The notes beneath the pieces were generated by a model. That model was given only the letters and a program-made list of their open reading frames with translations. It did no database searches and was not told the DNA's origin. Below are positions 53,607 to 63,659 of a DNA stretch of 64,000 bases, in pieces; the stretch's first letter is position 1; every line of letters begins with the position of its first letter. Source of the stretch: Alphaproteobacteria bacterium MarineAlpha11_Bin1. GTDB taxonomy: Bacteria; Pseudomonadota; Alphaproteobacteria; MPNO01; UBA830. The position numbers and the translations under genes are program-made. The stretch covers positions 124,001 through 188,000 of the forward strand of contig PTJZ01000001.1 in NCBI GenBank assembly GCA_002937455.1. Reading direction: 5' to 3'.

Positions 53607-55030
53607 CACAAAAACCGAGCTCGCGCGGCAGCGATCTGAGCCCGCACATTTTCGGGTGCGGTTCCGCCATAGCTGGTCCGGCTGCGGACCGAATTATCCA
53701 CACCCAACACATTAAAAATGTCGTCAGTAATCCTGCCATCAACTGACGTAAGATCTTCCAACGAAAGGGATTCCAACCCACAGCTCCTGTTCTCGGCCAA
53801 AGCGACAATCTGGCCAGCAATGTGATGTGCCTCTCGAAACGGGACATCGGCTTCTCGAACTAACCAGTCGGCGAGATCGGTCGCCGTCGTGTATCCGTCA
53901 CCCGCTGCGGCCGCAAGGCGGTCACGATCAAAGGTGACATTCGCCATCATCCCCGCCGCCGCCGCAAGGCACAACATCAACGTCTCCGCCGCGTCGAAGA
54001 CGGGTTCTTTATCTTCTTGCATATCTTTGGAATAGGCTAGTGGAAGCCCCTTCATAACCGTGGTCAAGGTAACGAATGCGCCCATTATCCGCCCAGTCTT
54101 TCCACGAACAAGCTCTGCTGCATCAGGATTGCGTTTCTGCGGCATCATCGATGATCCAGTAGAGAACGAATCCGATAACTGCACGAACCTAAATTGCGCC
54201 GAAGACCATATCACCAATTCTTCGCCCAACCTAGACAAGTGACCGGCACAGATCGCCGCGACCGCCAAGAACTCAAGAACGAAGTCGCGGTCAGAGACTG
54301 TGTCAAGAGAATTGGCAGTCGGCCGGTCGAAGCCCAGCGTCTTCGCCGTCGCCTCACGGTCAATCGGGAAAGACGTCCCTGCGAGCGCACCAGCACCAAG
54401 CGGACTCTCATTCAGTCTCCGCCGAGCATCTTCAAACCGCGACCGATCACGCCCAAACATCTCGACATAAGCAAGGAGATGGTGACCCACAGTCACCGGC
54501 TGGGCAGCTTGCAGGTGAGTGAATCCGGGCATAACCCAATCCGCATGGGCGTCAGCCTGATCAATCAGCATTTCTTGAACCGCCCTCAGGGAATCGTCAG
54601 CCGCATCAATAGCGTCCCTTACCCAAAGCTTAAAATCGGTCGCCACTTGGTCATTTCGCGACCGTGCGGTATGGAGGCGACCAGCAGTCTCGCCAATCAT
54701 TTCGACAAGGCGCGCCTCCACGTTCATGTGGATATCCTCAAGATCAGCGCGGAAATCGAAGTTTCCGGAAACGATCTCTTCTCGAACATTCTCCAGACCT
54801 GTACAAATAGCCTCGACCTCGTCAACAGACAAAATTCCCGACGCGCCCAGCATACGAACGTGTGCTAATGATCCAGAAATGTCCTGATCATAAAGCCCCT
54901 TGTCAAAGCCGATAGAGGCATTAATTTTTCTCATAAGTGCGTCGGGACCGGCAGTAAAACGCCCACCCCACATCTGGCTAGGATTGCCGTCGGTACTCTC
55001 GGTACTCTCAAGGGTAGGTTTTTCGCTCAT
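53606..55030 (-). CDS. argH: Argininosuccinate lyase
   Basis: Cleaves argininosuccinate to arginine and fumarate; fumarase/aspartase superfamily, 474 residues. The signature [26 protein letters not shown] at the N terminus, and [16 protein letters not shown] are intact. The start is ATG 55030 (MSEKPTLE...), just before the MWGGRF block; the longer frame to 55144 lies inside tlpA. Its start codon overlaps that of divergent tlpA. Confidence 0.96.
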   Translation of the reverse strand: MSEKPTLESTESTDGNPSQMWGGRFTAGPDALMRKINASIGFDKGLYDQDISGSLAHVRMLGASGILSVDEVEAICTGLENVREEIVSGNFDFRADLEDIHMNVEARLVEMIGETAGRLHTARSRNDQVATDFKLWVRDAIDAADDSLRAVQEMLIDQADAHADWVMPGFTHLQAAQPVTVGHHLLAYVEMFGRDRSRFEDARRRLNESPLGAGALAGTSFPIDREATAKTLGFDRPTANSLDTVSDRDFVLEFLAVAAICAGHLSRLGEELVIWSSAQFRFVQLSDSFSTGSSMMPQKRNPDAAELVRGKTGRIMGAFVTLTTVMKGLPLAYSKDMQEDKEPVFDAAETLMLCLAAAAGMMANVTFDRDRLAAAAGDGYTTATDLADWLVREADVPFREAHHIAGQIVALAENRSCGLESLSLEDLTSVDGRITDDIFNVLGVDNSVRSRTSYGGTAPENVRAQIAAARARFL

Positions 55031-55637
55031 GGTTTGTTTCGATCTCAGATCCAGAATTTTCAAAAACGTCACGGTCATCGCGAGTCTAACCGCCTGCGTG
55101 TCGATAATGGCGATAATTGGCACGGATTCAAGCTCATACGCCAAAGAGAATTTGGTTTCCGCGCCCCCACTTAAGGGCTGGATGAAGAAATTTAAGCCCT
55201 CAAATCAACGTCCCGCTCCGTTGGAAACAATTTTCACGGATAAAAACGGGACCCAACTGACCCTAGCGAACTTTCGTGGCCGTATTGTACTGGTCAATTT
55301 CTGGGCCACTTGGTGCGGACCGTGCGTACGCGAGATGCCGTCTCTGATGCATCTGCACAACAAACTGAAAGATCGTGATTTCCTCGTGATCGCACTTTCG
55401 GAGGACCGAGAGGGCTGGGAGAAAATCGGACCATTCCGTGATAAGCTCGGGCTTCGAGGGTTGCCCCTCTATCACGACGTAGACTCAAAAATGATGTTTG
55501 CCGCGAAGGCCCGTGGAATTCCCACGACTATCCTTATCGACCGCGATGGAAGGGAATTAGGCCGGCTGATCGGTGTAGCCGAGTGGAACTCACCCGAGGC
55601 AACAGCGCTGATGCAATACTATATAGGGGGAAAATAG
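55029..55637 (+). CDS. TlpA-family thiol:disulfide oxidoreductase
   Basis: A 202-residue thioredoxin-fold protein, exported or membrane-anchored by an N-terminal hydrophobic segment (about 12-35, [18 protein letters not shown]). The redox motif is WCGPC in [19 protein letters not shown], and the cis-Pro loop is [13 protein letters not shown]. Such proteins reduce apocytochrome c or copper-site thiols in the periplasm, useful for the cytochrome c1 encoded in this window. Start ATG 55029 overlaps the argH start codon within CATG; a later start is possible, but would cut into the signal. Confidence 0.88.
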   Translation: MVCFDLRSRIFKNVTVIASLTACVSIMAIIGTDSSSYAKENLVSAPPLKGWMKKFKPSNQRPAPLETIFTDKNGTQLTLANFRGRIVLVNFWATWCGPCVREMPSLMHLHNKLKDRDFLVIALSEDREGWEKIGPFRDKLGLRGLPLYHDVDSKMMFAAKARGIPTTILIDRDGRELGRLIGVAEWNSPEATALMQYYIGGK

Positions 55638-55806
55638 GCGTTGTCTTTATAGATGGGACGCTCCTTACCTGCAGGGTTAGAATCCACACCCGAATTAATT
55701 TAAAAATCCAGAACGATGTCTTCTTTTTCGATTACCTATCGAGCCTCATTTTTTAAAAATCAATATGATGAAGGCCGCAGATTCTTTTATCAACTGAGGG
55801 ACTAGC

Positions 55807-56880
55807 TTAAGATTCCCGGTGATCAGCCCCTACAGCGTCCTTAACTGATGAAAACCCATCACCCTTGATCAACTTAGCAAGATCTTGCTTGATACGTGGG
55901 ACAATTACTGGTCCGCAGAACACCAGTGCTGTATAGATTTGAATGAGTGATGCGCCAGCGCGGATCATCCTGTAGGCATCATTCCCACTTGCAACCCCGC
56001 CGCAGCCGATGATCGGTACACGACCGCCCGTCCGCCTGTACATATCGCCTATGATTTCTAGAGCAATGGAAAATAAAGGGGCGCCGCTTAGACCGCCGGC
56101 TTCGTGTGTCCGAGGGTCAGTCATTTCAGATGGACGTTGGACGGTTGTATTTGCAACCGTTATACCGTCGACACCTGACTCTAGGATCACGGTCGCTATG
56201 TCAGTTCGCTCGATATCGTTGAGATCGGGAGCGATTTTCATAATCAACGGCGGACGTTTTTCTTCCTCAGGGATAGCTCGCGCCCGGGCCTTAAGTGATC
56301 GATTAATCATGTCGGCCATTATGGCACGCCCTTGCATTGCCCGTAGACCAGGTGTATTTGGCGACGATATATTGCATACGAGATAATCTGCGTAGCGTGC
56401 TACAGCCTCGATACCGATTTCGTAATCGGCAGCCCCGTCCTCGGTCAATTTGTTTTTTCCGACATTAGCCCCGAAAGGCCCAAGCCCCGGTTCACGCCGC
56501 GAGATTTTTTTTAGAAAAGGTCCAAGCCCTTGACCATTGAATCCGAGCCTATTAATCGCCGCATTATCCATAGACAATCGGAACATTCGCGGCTTAGGAT
56601 TTCCTGGCTGCGGCAATGGCGTCACCGTACCGGCCTCCGCAAATCCGAATCCTGCACGCATCATCGCGTCAGGAACCTTTGCACCCTTGTCGAAGCCAGC
56701 TGATAGACCCACAGGGTTCCTGAATTTTAACCCCCAGACCTCTGTCTCTAACACTGGGTCGTCAGGCACCCTGTCGCTCGGACCCAACCCCATCTCTAGC
56801 GCCCAGATCGTCAGATTGTGTACGGGCTCCGACGGGAACAAACGAAGCAAAGGCAAAATTAATGAATGAATATCGATCAA
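55807..56880 (-). CDS. pyrD: Dihydroorotate dehydrogenase (quinone)
   Basis: Class 2, membrane-associated enzyme of pyrimidine synthesis; 357 residues. Conserved: NPVGLSAGFDKGAKV for FMN binding, the catalytic serine in CNISSPNTPGLR, ANTTVQRPS and IGCGGVASGNDAYRMIRAGA. The short N-terminal helix (residues 1-30) is the quinone-binding part. The 169 bases between its stop and tlpA show nothing. Confidence 0.96.
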   Translation of the reverse strand: MIDIHSLILPLLRLFPSEPVHNLTIWALEMGLGPSDRVPDDPVLETEVWGLKFRNPVGLSAGFDKGAKVPDAMMRAGFGFAEAGTVTPLPQPGNPKPRMFRLSMDNAAINRLGFNGQGLGPFLKKISRREPGLGPFGANVGKNKLTEDGAADYEIGIEAVARYADYLVCNISSPNTPGLRAMQGRAIMADMINRSLKARARAIPEEEKRPPLIMKIAPDLNDIERTDIATVILESGVDGITVANTTVQRPSEMTDPRTHEAGGLSGAPLFSIALEIIGDMYRRTGGRVPIIGCGGVASGNDAYRMIRAGASLIQIYTALVFCGPVIVPRIKQDLAKLIKGDGFSSVKDAVGADHRES

Positions 56881-56983
56881 GTATCTTCTCTCACGTTATG
56901 GAACCTAATATTTAACGCGAATCGCAACGGTCGGAAAATCAACATGCGTTGATAAGACGCAGAAACCGGATTATATCGAAAGC

Positions 56984-57448
56984 ATGACATCGCACTCTGA
57001 TATCAGCGCTACCACACAAGAAATTGTTCAAGAATTCGCGTTTTTCGACGACTGGATGCAACGCTACGAATATATTATCGAGATGGGGAAAGGGTTGGAA
57101 GGGCTCACGGATGATAAGAAAGATGATTCTCACAAAGTGCCGGGCTGCCAGTCGCAAGTATGGTTCCATGCAAAACAAATAGATGGACGAATTCATTTCG
57201 AGGCCGACTCCGATGCAATGATTGTTAGAGGCCTAATTGCCGTCCTGCTGCGGGTCTATTCCGATCGGACGCCGGAGGACATAATCGAAACTCCGCCAGA
57301 ATTTTTCGAAGTTCTAGGGCTGGGCTCTCACCTCAGCGGGAGCCGCGCAAACGGCCTTCACGCAATGGTCACGCGTATCCATGCGTATGCGAGAGCCTTC
57401 CGCGATGAACGTTCTACCGACGGTGTCGATCCTAAGACACTCGCATGA
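56984..57448 (+). CDS. sufE: SufE family cysteine-desulfurase activator
   Basis: A 154-residue SufE protein, which takes persulfide sulfur from SufS for Fe-S cluster assembly. The conserved cysteine is in HKVPGCQSQVWF, followed by FEADSDAMIVRGLIAVLL and the C-terminal LGSHLSGSRANGLHAM. No suf operon is present here; stand-alone sufE copies are common in alphaproteobacteria. It overlaps the aminotransferase gene by four bases. Confidence 0.94.
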   Translation: MTSHSDISATTQEIVQEFAFFDDWMQRYEYIIEMGKGLEGLTDDKKDDSHKVPGCQSQVWFHAKQIDGRIHFEADSDAMIVRGLIAVLLRVYSDRTPEDIIETPPEFFEVLGLGSHLSGSRANGLHAMVTRIHAYARAFRDERSTDGVDPKTLA

Positions 57449-58305
57449 CCGACCGTAGTTCTTTTACATGGAAAGACGGTGAGTGGTTCGAGGGAAACCA
57501 ACCCATGCTAGGACCGATGAGTCATGCTTGGTGGATGGCGTCCTCTGTTTTCGATGGAGCTCGGTGTTTTCAGCGGCTAGCTCCCGACCTAGATCGCCAT
57601 TGTTCGCGGCTAGTCGAGTCAGGGAACGCGTTCAACATGGTATGCCCTGTCCCCACGGAAGAGATAGTTGCGCTCTCATGGGATGGGATAGAAAAATTTC
57701 CCGAAGACGCGGAACTCTATATAAGACCTATGATGTATTTCGAGGATGGGTTTGTCGCGCCTGATACAGGATCTACCAACTTCATCCTAACAGTATTCGA
57801 AGCCCCAATGCCGCCCTGGGGCGGTGTAACGACTATGCTATCCTCTTTTCGCCGACCGACACCGGAAGCAGCGCCAACAAACGCGAAAGCATCTTGTCTT
57901 TATCCCAACGTTGGACGTGCTCTAGCGGAAGCTCGTGGACGAGGATACGGAACCGCTATAGTGCTAGATGCCTTGGGTAACGTGGCGGAATTCGCCACTA
58001 ACAACTTGTTTATCGGTACAGGATCCTTGGTAGAAACGCCGGTACCGAACGGATCATTTCTGTGTGGCTTAACACGAAAACGTATAATTGAATTACTATT
58101 AAGCGACGGATATGAAGTTGAAGAGCGTACAATGACGATGGACGACGTCTATGCAGCAGACGAGGTTTTCCTGACCGGTAACTACTCGAAGATCCAGCCG
58201 GTGGTACAGGTCGAGGATGCTCGCTACCAGATAGGCCCTGTGGCAACTCGGGCACGCGAGTTATATTTCGATTTTGCCAAACAAAAAGGTGGCAAGAAAA
58301 TCTGA
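57445..58305 (+). CDS. Class IV aminotransferase (branched-chain type)
   Basis: A 286-residue PLP fold type IV enzyme. The N-terminal SSVFDGARCF, the PLP lysine in TNAKASCLYPNVGRALAEAR and the phosphate-binding ATNNLFIG are conserved; GNYSKIQPV replaces the more usual GTAxEVxPV. Branched-chain amino acid transamination is the likeliest role, with other 2-oxo acids possible. It overlaps sufE by four bases and the methyltransferase by one. Confidence 0.88.
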   Translation: MTDRSSFTWKDGEWFEGNQPMLGPMSHAWWMASSVFDGARCFQRLAPDLDRHCSRLVESGNAFNMVCPVPTEEIVALSWDGIEKFPEDAELYIRPMMYFEDGFVAPDTGSTNFILTVFEAPMPPWGGVTTMLSSFRRPTPEAAPTNAKASCLYPNVGRALAEARGRGYGTAIVLDALGNVAEFATNNLFIGTGSLVETPVPNGSFLCGLTRKRIIELLLSDGYEVEERTMTMDDVYAADEVFLTGNYSKIQPVVQVEDARYQIGPVATRARELYFDFAKQKGGKKI

Positions 58306-59135
58306 TGGAAGACCTGAATCAGGTCGGCCGAAATCACTGGAAGGAACGCAGTGTAGCTTGGACCGCCACCGCCTCTGAAGGCCTCTCTGCCGATGACACC
58401 CTGAATCAGTTTCTTATAGAAAATCTGTGTATCAAATCCGGCGAAGAAATCCTCGATATAGGTTCTGGTACGGGCGACCCAGCTATCAGTATATGCGTTT
58501 CTCTGAATGGCTTAGGGACCGTTACAGCGTGTGACTTAACACCCGAAATGTTGATAACCGCGCGCGGTAGGGCCGACAAACTAGGCCTATCGAACATCCG
58601 TTTTGCCGCTTCAGACATGGGAGACCTTTCGTTCGCGGACGATGTCTTCGATTGTATCACATGTCGCTTCGGCTTGATGTTTCCCGAAAACAGGACCGTC
58701 GCAGCTAAGGAAGCTCTCCGAGTCCTAAAACCGGGAGGCCGGGTAGGCTACATGGTTTGGGGACCCTATGATGAAAATCCAGCTTTCTTCGTGATCCGCC
58801 GTGCAATGGCAAAAGCGCTCGGCGAAGATGAAGGCCCGCCGCCGCAACGTAATAGCCTCGGAGAACGAGGGCTTTTAACCGCCATACTTGAAGGAGCCGG
58901 TTTCAAACGTGTCGAAGAGCGTAGCATTTGTTATAATCGTCCGGTTGATGACCTTGAAGATTACATCAATCGTGCCCTGATCCGCGGTTATTTAGACAAG
59001 GTCCGAATACTGGATGACCTCACTCGCAAAATTTTAAAAAGAGACCTGAACGAGGCTTTCGAGCTTTTTCGCGATGACGGCAAGGTATATTTACCAAATT
59101 CGATACGGCTGGGGGTCGGGTGGAAACAAAAGTAG
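58305..59135 (+). CDS. Class I SAM-dependent methyltransferase
   Basis: A 276-residue UbiE/Coq5-like methyltransferase: EEILDIGSGTGDPAISICVS for SAM, DLTPEMLITARGRADKLGLS, FDCITCRFGLMFPE, and ALRVLKPGGRVGYMVWG. The C-terminal part is helical and has no family name known to me. Its ATG shares a base with the aminotransferase stop. It converges on lysK with three bases between the stops. Confidence 0.87.
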   Translation: MEDLNQVGRNHWKERSVAWTATASEGLSADDTLNQFLIENLCIKSGEEILDIGSGTGDPAISICVSLNGLGTVTACDLTPEMLITARGRADKLGLSNIRFAASDMGDLSFADDVFDCITCRFGLMFPENRTVAAKEALRVLKPGGRVGYMVWGPYDENPAFFVIRRAMAKALGEDEGPPPQRNSLGERGLLTAILEGAGFKRVEERSICYNRPVDDLEDYINRALIRGYLDKVRILDDLTRKILKRDLNEAFELFRDDGKVYLPNSIRLGVGWKQK

Positions 59136-59138
59136 TGA

Positions 59139-60725
59139 TCACTCAACCACTGAGCTTTCGCCGGCTAGCACGCCGCGTATCAAATCTATGCTCTCGATCT
59201 TTCCGTAGAGTGCGACAAAGGATCCGAAACGAGGCCCGTCGCTTTGTCCAAGCAGCACCTCATAAAGCGTCTTAAACCAGTCTCGCAAGCTCTCGAATTC
59301 GTGACGTTTACCAACCGCGTAAACCTCGGTCTGTATCGTTTCCGCGGAAACATCGGGCGGGAGAGCGTTCAAAGCAATTACAAGATCTTCCAGCGCGGCG
59401 CATTCCATTTTGGTCGGAGTGCGATAGCTCTTTTCCGGTTTTACGAAATCACGGTAGTATGCGATTGCATACAAGACGAGTCTGTCAAGGATTGGTGCGG
59501 TTTCCGGCGTCGCAGTCGAGGCGTAGCGGGTAATGAAACCCCACAAAACACCAGGGTCTTCAGTATTACAAACACTGACGAGGTTCAGTAATAATCCAAA
59601 AGTAACATGACCTTCGGGTTTTGGCGGCAAGCCATTATGGATATGCCAGGTTGGATTTTCGAGCTGCGCCGCTTCTTCCTGCTGGTAGTATTTTCCCAGA
59701 TGTACCAAATAATCATCAACGTGTCGTGGAATTGCATCAAAAAAGAGCCTCTTCGCCTTTTTCGGCGAATTATACATGTAAAGTGATAAGCTTTCTGGGG
59801 TCGCGTATTCGAGCCATTCCTCGACAGAAATTCCATTTCCGCGCGATTTGGAAATTTTTTCGCCGTTTTCGTCCAAAAAAAGTTCATAAGTAAATCCTTC
59901 TGGCGGTTTTCCACCTAAAAGACGGCAAATATTGCCTGACAAACGTACTGAATCGATCAAATCCTTACCCGACATCTCATAATCAACGTTTAAAGCTGTC
60001 CATCGCATCGCCCAATCAGCTTTCCACTGCAGCTTGCAATGGCCACCTGTGACGGGTGTCTCTACTAGCAACCCATCCTCATCCTTGTAAACGATAGTGC
60101 CGGAATCCGGCTTCGTTTCGACAATTTCGGCTAGCAGTACACGTCCCGTTTTTCGGCACACCGGTAAAAATGGGCTGTAGGTTGCTCGCCGTTCTTCACC
60201 AAGCGTTGGCTTAATAACATCGTTGATATCGTCATGATGTTTGAGGATTTGAAGTAAAGTCCCGTCGAACTGGCCTGTCTTATAGCATTCGGTTGCGCTT
60301 TTGAATTCATAATCGAAGTCGAAGGTATTGAGAAAGGCCTTGAGCCGCGCGTTGTTATGAGCTCCGAAGCTTTCATGGGAACCGAAAGGGTCTGGTACTC
60401 CGGTCAACGGCTTACCTAGGTGCTCCGCCATCATTTCTTTCTGGGGAACGTTATCCGGAACCTTGCGAAGCCCGTCCATGTCATCAGAAAATACGAAGAG
60501 CTTAGTAGGTATATCTGAGACAGCCTCGAAGGCTTGTCTCACCATCGTTGTTCGTACAACTTCGGCGAACGTACCAATATGCGGAAGGCCAGATGGGCCG
60601 TAACCTGTTTCAAATAATACGTATCCCTTCTTGGGCGTAGTTTCGCCTACACGTTTCAAGAGGCTGCGGGCTTCCGCAAACGGCCATGCCTTGGCGTCTA
60701 CGCCTAGTTTTTTGAGATCGGGCAC
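59139..60725 (-). CDS. lysS: Lysine--tRNA ligase, class I
   Basis: A class I lysyl-tRNA synthetase (LysRS-1) of about 528 residues, the archaeal-type enzyme found in many alphaproteobacteria in place of the class II form. The signature [16 protein letters not shown] (HIGH) and [12 protein letters not shown] (KMSKS) are intact. Start: GTG 60725 lies eight bases from AAGGA; TTG 60728 is a close alternative. The end converges with a methyltransferase gene. It is often named lysK. Confidence 0.95.
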   Translation of the reverse strand: MPDLKKLGVDAKAWPFAEARSLLKRVGETTPKKGYVLFETGYGPSGLPHIGTFAEVVRTTMVRQAFEAVSDIPTKLFVFSDDMDGLRKVPDNVPQKEMMAEHLGKPLTGVPDPFGSHESFGAHNNARLKAFLNTFDFDYEFKSATECYKTGQFDGTLLQILKHHDDINDVIKPTLGEERRATYSPFLPVCRKTGRVLLAEIVETKPDSGTIVYKDEDGLLVETPVTGGHCKLQWKADWAMRWTALNVDYEMSGKDLIDSVRLSGNICRLLGGKPPEGFTYELFLDENGEKISKSRGNGISVEEWLEYATPESLSLYMYNSPKKAKRLFFDAIPRHVDDYLVHLGKYYQQEEAAQLENPTWHIHNGLPPKPEGHVTFGLLLNLVSVCNTEDPGVLWGFITRYASTATPETAPILDRLVLYAIAYYRDFVKPEKSYRTPTKMECAALEDLVIALNALPPDVSAETIQTEVYAVGKRHEFESLRDWFKTLYEVLLGQSDGPRFGSFVALYGKIESIDLIRGVLAGESSVVE

Positions 60726-60789
60726 CAACCGGATCCTTCTGCCTGTTTTAGAGCGAGCGGAACGTAAGGGTCGAAGTTGAAAGCGTCAA

Positions 60790-62040
60790 TCAGTTCGATA
60801 CGTATACAGGATATTTGACGAAACCACGGAACCGCGCACGGGGATGATGTGCAGCCGTTCCTGAGGGGTTTATGTTAGCGAACCGCTGAACAAAACGCAG
60901 TAAAGCGATACGAGCTTCCATCCGGCCTAGCGAAATTCCGGCACAAGAATGTATTCCCGAACCGAATGCAAAGTGCCGGTTCTTCTCTCGCATGATATTC
61001 GGGGTATCGGGCTGTGAAAATATCTCTGGATCCCGATTCGCAGCGCCTATACATAGCCAGATATAGTCTCCTTTTTTCATAGAGACGCCGCCGATTTCTG
61101 CATTGTCGACAAGTCTCCGATTGTTCAATTGTACCGGGCTCTCGAATCTGAGAACCTCCTCAATAGCGGAAACGATAAGACTAGGATCTTTTCTTAGACG
61201 TTCCATCTCGGTGGGATAGCGCAATAGGATGTCGATCCCGTTCGTGACAGTGTTGGCTGTTGTTTCATGTCCGGCATTCAGTAGAAAAATGCAGTTATGG
61301 AGTAATTCTAGTTCATTCAGAGACTCCCCGTTAACGTCTGGGCCAATCAGCTTAGAAAGCACCTCACCATTTTCATCAGAAAGTGGTTTTCTTTCGCGTT
61401 CTGCAATCAGCCAGCGAAGATATTCCTTGAATTCGTCGACAGACTGCGCCGCCGCATCCCGTTTATCCACCGTCAGATCGGCTTCTAGCCCGCCGAGGAT
61501 CGACACCGCCCAGGGCGATAATTTGTACCGGTCATTCCTCGGCACGCCCAACATGTCGCCTATTAGTTCGATTGGCAGCTTCATTGCGTAATCCTGAAGG
61601 AGATCAAACGTCCCCATTTCTTGTACGGCATCAAGAGACGCATCAACCACCTCAATGACTCGCGATTCGAGCGCTCTTAAAGCCCGCGGCGTGAACGCCG
61701 GTGCCAAACGCTTGCGGACTCGCGTGTGGCCTGGCGGGTCGTTGAATACGAGGCTAGTTGTGTGGTGTTCATAAAGAGACGTGTCTCCCATCTTCTCCTT
61801 AAAATCCAATTTCTTGTCCGATGAAAAAAGCGTCGGGTTTTGATAAACGGAGTCAAGATCCGGATGCCGGGTCAGAAACCACGCGCCCGAGGGCATTTTA
61901 TGAACTGGCGCATACCGCCGTAGCGCATGGAAAACTGGATACGGATTTTCGTAAAAATCACGGTCAAGTGATACTATATCGAACGCGGCTATCTCTTTTT
62001 CTCCGACTTCCACGATACCGTGGTATAAATCTGCGTTCAT
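60790..62040 (-). CDS. Cytochrome P450
   Basis: A soluble bacterial P450 of 416 residues (CYP-type mono-oxygenase). The I-helix oxygen motif is NAGHETTANTV, the K-helix ExxR is in EEVLRFES, and the haem loop FGSGIHSCAGISLGRMEARI holds the cysteine ligand. The N terminus has no membrane anchor. It overlaps the GMC oxidoreductase gene by four bases (ATGA), so the two are made together; an alcohol formed by the P450 could be oxidised by the partner. No ferredoxin or reductase is in view. Confidence 0.93.
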   Translation of the reverse strand: MNADLYHGIVEVGEKEIAAFDIVSLDRDFYENPYPVFHALRRYAPVHKMPSGAWFLTRHPDLDSVYQNPTLFSSDKKLDFKEKMGDTSLYEHHTTSLVFNDPPGHTRVRKRLAPAFTPRALRALESRVIEVVDASLDAVQEMGTFDLLQDYAMKLPIELIGDMLGVPRNDRYKLSPWAVSILGGLEADLTVDKRDAAAQSVDEFKEYLRWLIAERERKPLSDENGEVLSKLIGPDVNGESLNELELLHNCIFLLNAGHETTANTVTNGIDILLRYPTEMERLRKDPSLIVSAIEEVLRFESPVQLNNRRLVDNAEIGGVSMKKGDYIWLCIGAANRDPEIFSQPDTPNIMREKNRHFAFGSGIHSCAGISLGRMEARIALLRFVQRFANINPSGTAAHHPRARFRGFVKYPVYVSN

Positions 62041-63659
62041 CCAGCATGATCCAGCTTGATCATCTCCGCGGCCTTCTCTGCGATCATTATGGTCGGTGAA
62101 TTTGTATTGCCAGACGTGATCGTGGGCATGATCGATGCATCCGCAATACGGAGACCCGCCAATCCACGGAGGCGTAGCCGCTCATCTACCACGGCCATAC
62201 TGTCTGAGCCCATCTTACAAGTTCCAACTGGGTGAAATATTGTCGTTGCTATATCGCCAGCGGCACGAGAAAGATCCTCATCAGTCTCCACCTGCGGACC
62301 CGGAAGATACTCCTCCGGCTGATACTTTTCCATCGCCGACGCCGCAACAATTTTCCGAGTTAGCTTGAGTGCATTGGCCGCAATCTCCTGATCAGACTTT
62401 GCGCTCAGATAGTTGGGCCTTATCGAGGGCTTAGCCCGGGGATCAGGGCTTGTGATACGAATGTGACCCCTACTATCCGGGCGCAGATTGCATACCGACG
62501 CAGTGATCGCTGGGAATCGATGCAGCGGCTCGCCAAATTTTTCAAGGGACAGCGGCTGAACGTGATATTGCAGATTGGGCATCTCTAGGCGCGGGTCGGA
62601 TTTGGTAAAGACTCCGAGCTGGCTGGGTGCCATGGTCATTGGTCCCCGCTTAAATAGGGCGTATTCTAGTCCCATTATCGCTTTTCCTATTAAGCTACTA
62701 GCACACTCGTTCAAGGTTTTCGCGTTTTGAACCTTGTAGACGGCACGGATCTGAAGATGGTCCTGTAAGTTTTCGCCCACACCCGGGAGGTGGTGCACTA
62801 CGTCCACCCCTCTATCACGTAATACCCTGCCCTGACCAATCCCCGAAAGCTGTAATATCTGAGGCGAACCTACGGCGCCGGACGCCAGCACTACTTCCCG
62901 AGCAGCAGCAGCATGGGCATCCGCATTGTCGAGCCAGAAATCGACACCTGTTACTCTGCCATCGGTAATCGTCAGATTTTTTGCGTGTGCCTTAGTCAGC
63001 ACGGTCAGGTTTTTACGGTGTTTGATCGGATGGAGAAAGGCGTGCGCAGCGCTCCACCGAACACCACGCCTTTGGTTGACATGAAAATATCCTACGCCAT
63101 CGTTAGTACCAAGGTTAAAGTCCTCGGTCTTGGGAATGCCTACTTCCACACAGGCCTCTCGGAATGCGTCCAGAACCTCCCACGACAAACGTTGATGTTC
63201 CACGCGCCATTCGCCGTCCACACCGTGCAGGTCACTCTCTCCTCCCGCGAAATTCTCTGATTTTTGAAATAGCGGTAACACGTCTTCCCAGCCCCAGCCG
63301 GTATTACCCATTTGGCGCCACTGATCGTAGTCGCGCTCGTGGCCACGCATATAAATCATGCCGTTGATCGCCGAACAACCACCTAACGTCTTACCGCGCG
63401 GGTATGCCAGCGCACGGCCATTCAGACCCGGTTCTTGCTCTGTCTGGTAGCACCAGTCAGTGCGTGGGTTGTTAATTGTATAAAGATAACCGACCGGGAT
63501 TTTGATCCAGAAATAGTTATCCCTGCCGCCGGCTTCTAGTAGCAGAACATTCACTTCGGGATCGGCACTCAGCCGATTTGCGATCACGCAGCCCGCTGTA
63601 CCGGCGCCGACAATGACATAATCGAACTTATCGAATTTCTTGATGCCAGATTCCGGCAT
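62037..63659 (-). CDS. GMC-family FAD oxidoreductase (choline/alcohol dehydrogenase type)
   Basis: A 540-residue FAD enzyme of the glucose-methanol-choline group. The FAD site is DYVIVGAGTAGCVIANRLSA, followed by GRALAYPRGKTLGGCSAING (GMC signature 1), VVLASGAVGSPQILQLSGIG (signature 2) and the catalytic HPVGTCKMG with NTNSPTIMIAEKAAEMI at the end. It oxidises an alcohol; substrate unknown. First in the pair with the P450. The 341-base region upstream has no clear gene. Confidence 0.93.
   Translation of the reverse strand: MPESGIKKFDKFDYVIVGAGTAGCVIANRLSADPEVNVLLLEAGGRDNYFWIKIPVGYLYTINNPRTDWCYQTEQEPGLNGRALAYPRGKTLGGCSAINGMIYMRGHERDYDQWRQMGNTGWGWEDVLPLFQKSENFAGGESDLHGVDGEWRVEHQRLSWEVLDAFREACVEVGIPKTEDFNLGTNDGVGYFHVNQRRGVRWSAAHAFLHPIKHRKNLTVLTKAHAKNLTITDGRVTGVDFWLDNADAHAAAAREVVLASGAVGSPQILQLSGIGQGRVLRDRGVDVVHHLPGVGENLQDHLQIRAVYKVQNAKTLNECASSLIGKAIMGLEYALFKRGPMTMAPSQLGVFTKSDPRLEMPNLQYHVQPLSLEKFGEPLHRFPAITASVCNLRPDSRGHIRITSPDPRAKPSIRPNYLSAKSDQEIAANALKLTRKIVAASAMEKYQPEEYLPGPQVETDEDLSRAAGDIATTIFHPVGTCKMGSDSMAVVDERLRLRGLAGLRIADASIMPTITSGNTNSPTIMIAEKAAEMIKLDHAG

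Noticed and set aside
54194..54868. Plus-strand open frame of 224 codons opposite argH
   Set aside because: Antisense to a complete argininosuccinate lyase; composition is Arg/Ser-rich and no domain is seen.
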